64,000 nucleotides of DNA. Origin: Nymphaea colorata (taxonomy: Eukaryota; Streptophyta; Magnoliopsida; Nymphaeales; Nymphaeaceae). Shown here piece by piece: positions 59,622-64,000 of this stretch. The translations under genes and the position numbers were made by a program. The first letter of the stretch is position 1; every line of letters begins with the position of its first letter. Under the pieces are notes generated by a model. That model searched no databases. It saw only the letters and a program-made list of their open reading frames with translations, and was not told where the DNA came from. The stretch is taken from positions 4,872,704-4,936,703 of the forward strand of contig NC_045139.1 in assembly GCF_008831285.2 (NCBI RefSeq). Direction: 5' to 3'.

Positions 59622-60211
59622 GTTTTATGCTTACGTTCAATTGCAGCGCAATCAATGCAGCTTTGTGAAAAAACGTTTAAAACAAAAAATCAAATTTTAA
59701 TATTTTGTTTATTTTGCCTACAATCTACGTTTCTCTCAATTCCATAAAGTTAACTATAAGCACATTGTACACTTGTCAGTTTATAAAAAAATGTTTTATA
59801 TGAAATAAAAAAACATTAATTCATATTGCATAATTTTTTTATTTTTCAAATCCACAATCCAAAATTAAAATGAAAAGCATTTGAGGCACTTATATTTATA
59901 ACAATCAAATATATCAAAATATTAATATAATGTTAATATGGTTCCTGCCACAAATGACCCACAAGAGATTTGTGGATTTTTAAGTTCAAACTGAACTGAA
60001 AAATCGTGGAGTCTCTTGCAACACACCGCCATACTCCATGTATATTGCATTGCATATTAATGTATTTAATCAAACTCGCCTTATGCATTTTATTGGGTGG
60101 TCATGATTGGATGAAGGGTCTCTCATAACACATGAGCATCTACATTGTGTCAAGCATTCTATTTAATCATGCCCACAAGATCCATTGCATTGGACCAAAG
60201 GTAAAAAGATT

Positions 60212-60218
<7 letters not shown>

Positions 60219-60263
<45 letters not shown>
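60219..60263. repeat. (TA)n microsatellite
   Basis: About 22 TA units in the LTP4 upstream flank. Confidence 0.95.
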
Positions 60264-60267
<4 letters not shown>

Positions 60268-61394
60268 TGAAATCATCCTAATATCACATCAAAAATTTTT
60301 GAAAACCGACAGCTAAAAATATCATGCAACATAAGCATGGTATATGGATAATTTAAGGTGTTTTTAATAACATTAATTTTATGGCATATTTAGACACATC
60401 TTTCAAATATTTAACCATCCACCAATATTTAACAGTTGGTATATATATGTATAACTTGTTGAATAATGCGTGAAAGTAACGTCACCACCTTTCAAAATTA
60501 GAATTCTTATGAAAGCTTCTGTTACACGAGAATCTAGAATCTACGCGCCCTAATGTTACCTTTGAAGAGGGAAAAAAAAAAGAAAGAAAAAAGAAAAGAT
60601 TGCCTACAAAGAATAAAACAAAAAACAATTAATCTTGTCCATTTCCTCCTTTTGGGAGCTGTTCTTTGTCATCTCTGTGGGCGGAAGTTAACTCTCGTGT
60701 TTGCTTGCGGCCAACCAAAAATCTCTTGGTTATGCACCACATGGAGAGAACTGTCAATAGCTTTAGTTAGTGCCAATGAGCGCATGGATGAGCAAGCATG
60801 CGCACATGCACGTTAAAGATGCACAAGCTACCAAAACCAGTCATGTTATGACACACCAGTATGAGCCGAGCCGTGAGGCGTCAGCAATGACGGACCTAAA
60901 ATTTTGGGTGAACGAGAGGGTCAATCTCACCGTCCAAAGTAAAGCTCAAAGGCCTCCCATTTTTCCTACCTCCGAGATCCTGCGCTGCTATCAGTGATAA
61001 AACGGGACACATAGATTCTAGAAGTGTTAATATAACACCAGAGTTCAAGTCTCTCTAATTCTAGGGTACGTGGTATTGTTTCAAAAATAGTTTTTAAGAG
61101 ACACTAATATATGTAATAAGCAAATATTTGACGTGATCTGTTTAAAAAATTAAAAAAAACAAATTGTAGAGCTGATGTGGGCAATTACCATACGATCAAT
61201 ACTGTTCACGCTGATGTCATGTTTTATTAAGTATACTCTATCCCTTAAAAAAGACAAAAGGAAATTGAGTCCAGAACCTTCATCAAAACTATGGATCAGA
61301 TAACTTTTAAGTCTTTTTTTAACTTCTATACCATAGTTGATTGAGTTGTTAGTTGCTTGAGATGAACAAATAGTCCATTTTAAGTAATACCATG

Positions 61395-61585
61395 GGTAGA
61401 GGCAGAAAGGATTTTTTTTAAGGACGAGCCAAATGGTCCAATAAATTGATCTTGGTAGGGCATACCAAACCCGAATTCAAAAAATACATGATGCAACTAA
61501 ATTTTTTTAAATTTTTAATATTTTTTTTTTCAATTCGTTAGGGTGGGGCCACTGCCCAAGCGGACCCCCTCCCTTCGCCCTTGAT
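61395..61585. mobile_element. hAT-like MITE (CAGGGGCGGAG family), worn
   Basis: It matches 2292-2488 along most of its length (aaatggtccaataa, caaaaaatacatgatgcaac, gttagggtggggccac, ccccctcccttcgccctt), but both tips are mutated. Confidence 0.7.
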
Positions 61586-61790
61586 ATGGCGCAGAAGGGT
61601 GGCAAAGAGAAAATTTTTAGCTCTTCTTTGGGTTGTGTGTTGTGATCCTCTCGCTCACATGAAATTCACATAAAATTGCGTACATTGATAAGTTTAGAGA
61701 GAGAGGAAAAGAGAGGGAAGCATGATGATTTGGACATACGTTGTGAGAAGCCTGATGATTTTTCCACCAAGCCTTGATGCAAGAAACCAC

Positions 61791-61794
<4 letters not shown>

Positions 61795-61861
<67 letters not shown>
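61795..61861. repeat. (TA)n microsatellite
   Basis: About 33 TA units. The I-Y open frame on the - strand across it is an artefact. Confidence 0.95.
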
Positions 61862-61865
<4 letters not shown>

Positions 61866-62079
61866 TTAAATATCTTTTCAATTTAAATAGTTATTAGAAG
61901 AACTATGCTCTTTAATTTAAATTTTCGGTATTATTTTTCATGTTCATAATGGGAATGCATCCAAGCATGAAAGATAGAAATGGAAAGCAAACTGAGAATC
62001 ACCCTATTGCAAAACTATATCGTAGTTTAGAACCTGAACCAGTTTTGGGCCCAATATCTATTGAAAGTGTATCAATCCG

Positions 62080-62500
62080 AATAACCCGCAAGGAAGAAAA
62101 AGCTCTAGCTTGACTCGACTAATGAAATCTCAAACTCGACTTGACTCAAGCTTGAAAATAGCTCGACGGAAGCAGCTCGAGTTCGACTCGATTAAAGCTT
62201 GACAAACTCGTTTGAATAAAATTGATATTCATCATTACGTGTTGAGCTCGAGTTTGACTCGATTAGAGCTCGACAAACTCATAAACTCGTTTGAATATAT
62301 CGACTTGATTAAGGCTCAACAAACTCTATTAAGGTTTGAGCTCAACTCGACAGTTACGTGTTGAGCTCGAACTCAACTCGATTATCTAAACGAGCCGACT
62401 TATGAACTCGAGTTCGACCCGTTAAGCAAATGACTCTGCTCGAACTCAGCTTTAACAAGTTGGAGCTAGTCGAGCTCGAGTAGCTCGACCTCTTGTTCAC
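62080..62500. repeat. gctcgag/actcg-rich repeat
   Basis: Short tandem-like words (gttgagctcgag, cgactcgattaa, gctcgacaaactcgt) as at 58140-58510, with the same attgatattcatcattacg block. Confidence 0.75.
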
Positions 62501-62519
62501 CCGTATTGAAGAGTAGTGA

Positions 62520-62899
62520 GTTTAGTGAGAACTAAAAAGAGGGATCCATTTATTGTTTGGATCAAGTGCAAAGGGACCCCTTAGCACATCATTAAAAGTA
62601 TCGTTTTATTTGGGTATGAAAGCATAACCGAAACAAGTCCCGGACCTGGTTCTCTAACGCTTGGCCCGATCCAGCCTTCGTTCCCGAAGGAATCTCCCGC
62701 GGGTCCACAAATCCGGGGAGCGGAAAGTGGGTCCAACAATATCCCCACATGCCCTAAGATCAAGTTTCAATTTTGACAGCGACACTCTCGTTTTCTCATA
62801 TTTTGCTGTCCCACGTTCATTTGTTTTCTAAAGTTATTATTGAATTATCCAATTAATTAATATCGTATATGGCAGGCCGAAGCGACTAAGCCCTTCATT
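62520..62899. other. unrecognised, locally GC-rich
   Basis: 62630-62740 is GC-rich (gcttggcccgatccagcc, cgcgggtccacaaatccggg) but shows no gene or element that I can name. Confidence 0.4.
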
Positions 62900-63080
62900 A
62901 GGGGCGAAGCCATAATTTTTTAATAAAGAAAACTTAATTAAAGTTTTAAAATTTTGACTAGAATAGAAATATCAATTTTCAATTTTTTATATAAAACAAA
63001 TGAAATTTTCTAAATATGTAATTTTTTTTAAAAGAATTGAGGTCAAGGTCCATGTGGGCCCTACCTTGGCTCTGCCCCTG
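62900..63080. mobile_element. hAT-like MITE (CAGGGGCGGAG family)
   Basis: It runs from aggggcgaagcca to tggctctgcccctg; the ends are inverted repeats with one or two mismatches. The interior shares tttaaaattttgac and gaggtcaaggtcc-type blocks with 54553-54744 (opposite orientation). Confidence 0.75.
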
Positions 63081-63269
63081 CTCTTTCACCTTCTCTTAAG
63101 GGTTAGCGACAAAAAAGTAAAACCCATTGAGATCAAATTCCCAGCTAATTTACATGTCTACGAAGAAATCCTTGATTAATAATAAAAGGCACATCCAAGA
63201 GATTCATTTTGAGATTTAAATGTTATGGGTGGCACCAATGTAGTTTCCCGTTGTATGACTCTTCAAAAA

Positions 63270-63575
63270 AATTTGGCTCGTACTCGACTCGTTTATAAAC
63301 AATCCAAGTTTGAGCTGACAATGATATTAGAAATAATAAACGAGTGAGTTCGAATTTCAGAAACTCAACTTGCTTATGTTGTTAACACCTAAACTATTTA
63401 AATAGGTTAAAAGAGTCGAGTTCAAGCTCGATTTTGTGTAGTTGAGTCAAGCTCGAGCTTATTATAAAAAGCTCGAGTTTAGTTCAAGCCGAGCTCAAGC
63501 TCATGCTTTTTGAGCCGAGTCGTGCTCGAGCTGGCCAAGCTCGGGTTCGACTCGGCTCATGTGCAGCCCTAAATG
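63270..63575. repeat. gctcgag/actcg-rich repeat
   Basis: Words such as gagtcgagttcaagctcga and ccgagctcaagctcatgc recur. Same family as above. Confidence 0.7.
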
Positions 63576-63616
63576 CAAGCTCCCAAACTACACTATATTA
63601 GAGGAGGAGATTCATT

Positions 63617-63877
63617 TAAAATCTCAGTTTGAGCTTGTTTTTTGTTATTAATTTTTCAAATAAAGCTTATTAAAAGTTGTGCATTTCATAAACTTATACT
63701 TTTTTATGTAGTGTTGTAAAAATTAGTTTTGAAATGAGTGAATTGATTAATACAACAATTCAACTGAATTTATCATATGGCCCTAAGAAAATCTCAGTTT
63801 GAGCTTGTTTTTTGTTATTAATTTTTCATATAAAGCTTATCAAAAAGTTGTGCCTTTCATAAACTTATACTTCTTAA
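63617..63877. repeat. 170-bp-spaced direct repeat
   Basis: A block of about 89 bp starting aaatctcagtttgagcttgt (63618) recurs at 63788 with few changes. Confidence 0.88.
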
Positions 63878-64000
63878 AAAAAATTGCCAAAATGCTCTTA
63901 TTTTTTAAATGGGATACTCTCCCTCGATATGGACAAACACAAAAGTGAAACATTTTATGTAGAAAATTATCGAAATGTTTATTATAAAATGTAAGAATAT

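Larger units (their letters stand above)
58573..61352. repeat. LTP tandem duplication, right unit
   Basis: Partner of 54780-57560, same orientation, carrying LTP4. It begins near aactagctagttgtcgatca and ends near gagtccagaacc then the tttaacttctat region. Confidence 0.92.

Overview
The window is nuclear DNA from a flowering plant. The genes have introns with GT..AG borders. The DNA is AT-rich, with many (TA)n arrays and MITEs, Copia-type LTR-retroelement remnants, a CACTA-like element, a LINE, tRNA-derived SINEs and a nuclear copy of plastid ndhB intron sequence. The species cannot be told from the sequence alone. All gene models were assembled by hand from reading frames, splice sites and family knowledge; no alignment program or database was run.

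Region by region: (1) 1-6.4 kb is repeat-rich without a recognised gene. (2) About 6.4-13.2 kb and 16.5-24.7 kb are tandem copies of one MATE (DETOXIFICATION) transporter locus. The first copy is a pseudogene in which a Copia fragment replaces the second half of exon 2 and exon 3. The second is an intact nine-exon gene for 493 residues (17354-24270, + strand). A third, badly decayed MATE piece lies at 26.35-26.99 kb. (3) 28.0-33.2 kb on the - strand is an intact two-exon ThDP enzyme of 576 residues, 2-hydroxyacyl-CoA lyase / oxalyl-CoA decarboxylase. (4) 35.6-61.4 kb holds four type I non-specific lipid-transfer protein (nsLTP) genes, all on the - strand. Each has a 10-nt last exon. The last two lie in a 2.8-kb tandem duplication. 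A four-exon sugar/H+ symporter gene (STP family, 508 residues, 45453-50675, + strand) sits between the second and third LTP genes. (5) 51.5-53.3 kb is a decayed CACTA-type element that contains a plastid ndhB group II intron fragment with a recognisable domain V. (6) 61.4-64.0 kb is repeat debris.

The genes do not form a pathway. The active loci are expected to encode a membrane exporter (MATE), a CoA-linked C-C lyase/decarboxylase, a plasma-membrane monosaccharide importer (STP) and small secreted lipid-binding proteins (LTPs). The most informative structure is evolutionary: tandem duplication with decay (MATE), tandem duplication with a 388-bp tract of complete identity suggesting gene conversion (LTP3/LTP4), a core promoter kept in all four LTP genes, and transposable elements accounting for much of the intron-length variation. 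I found no CRISPR array, rRNA gene, tRNA gene or prokaryote-like system, and no clearly new coding system.
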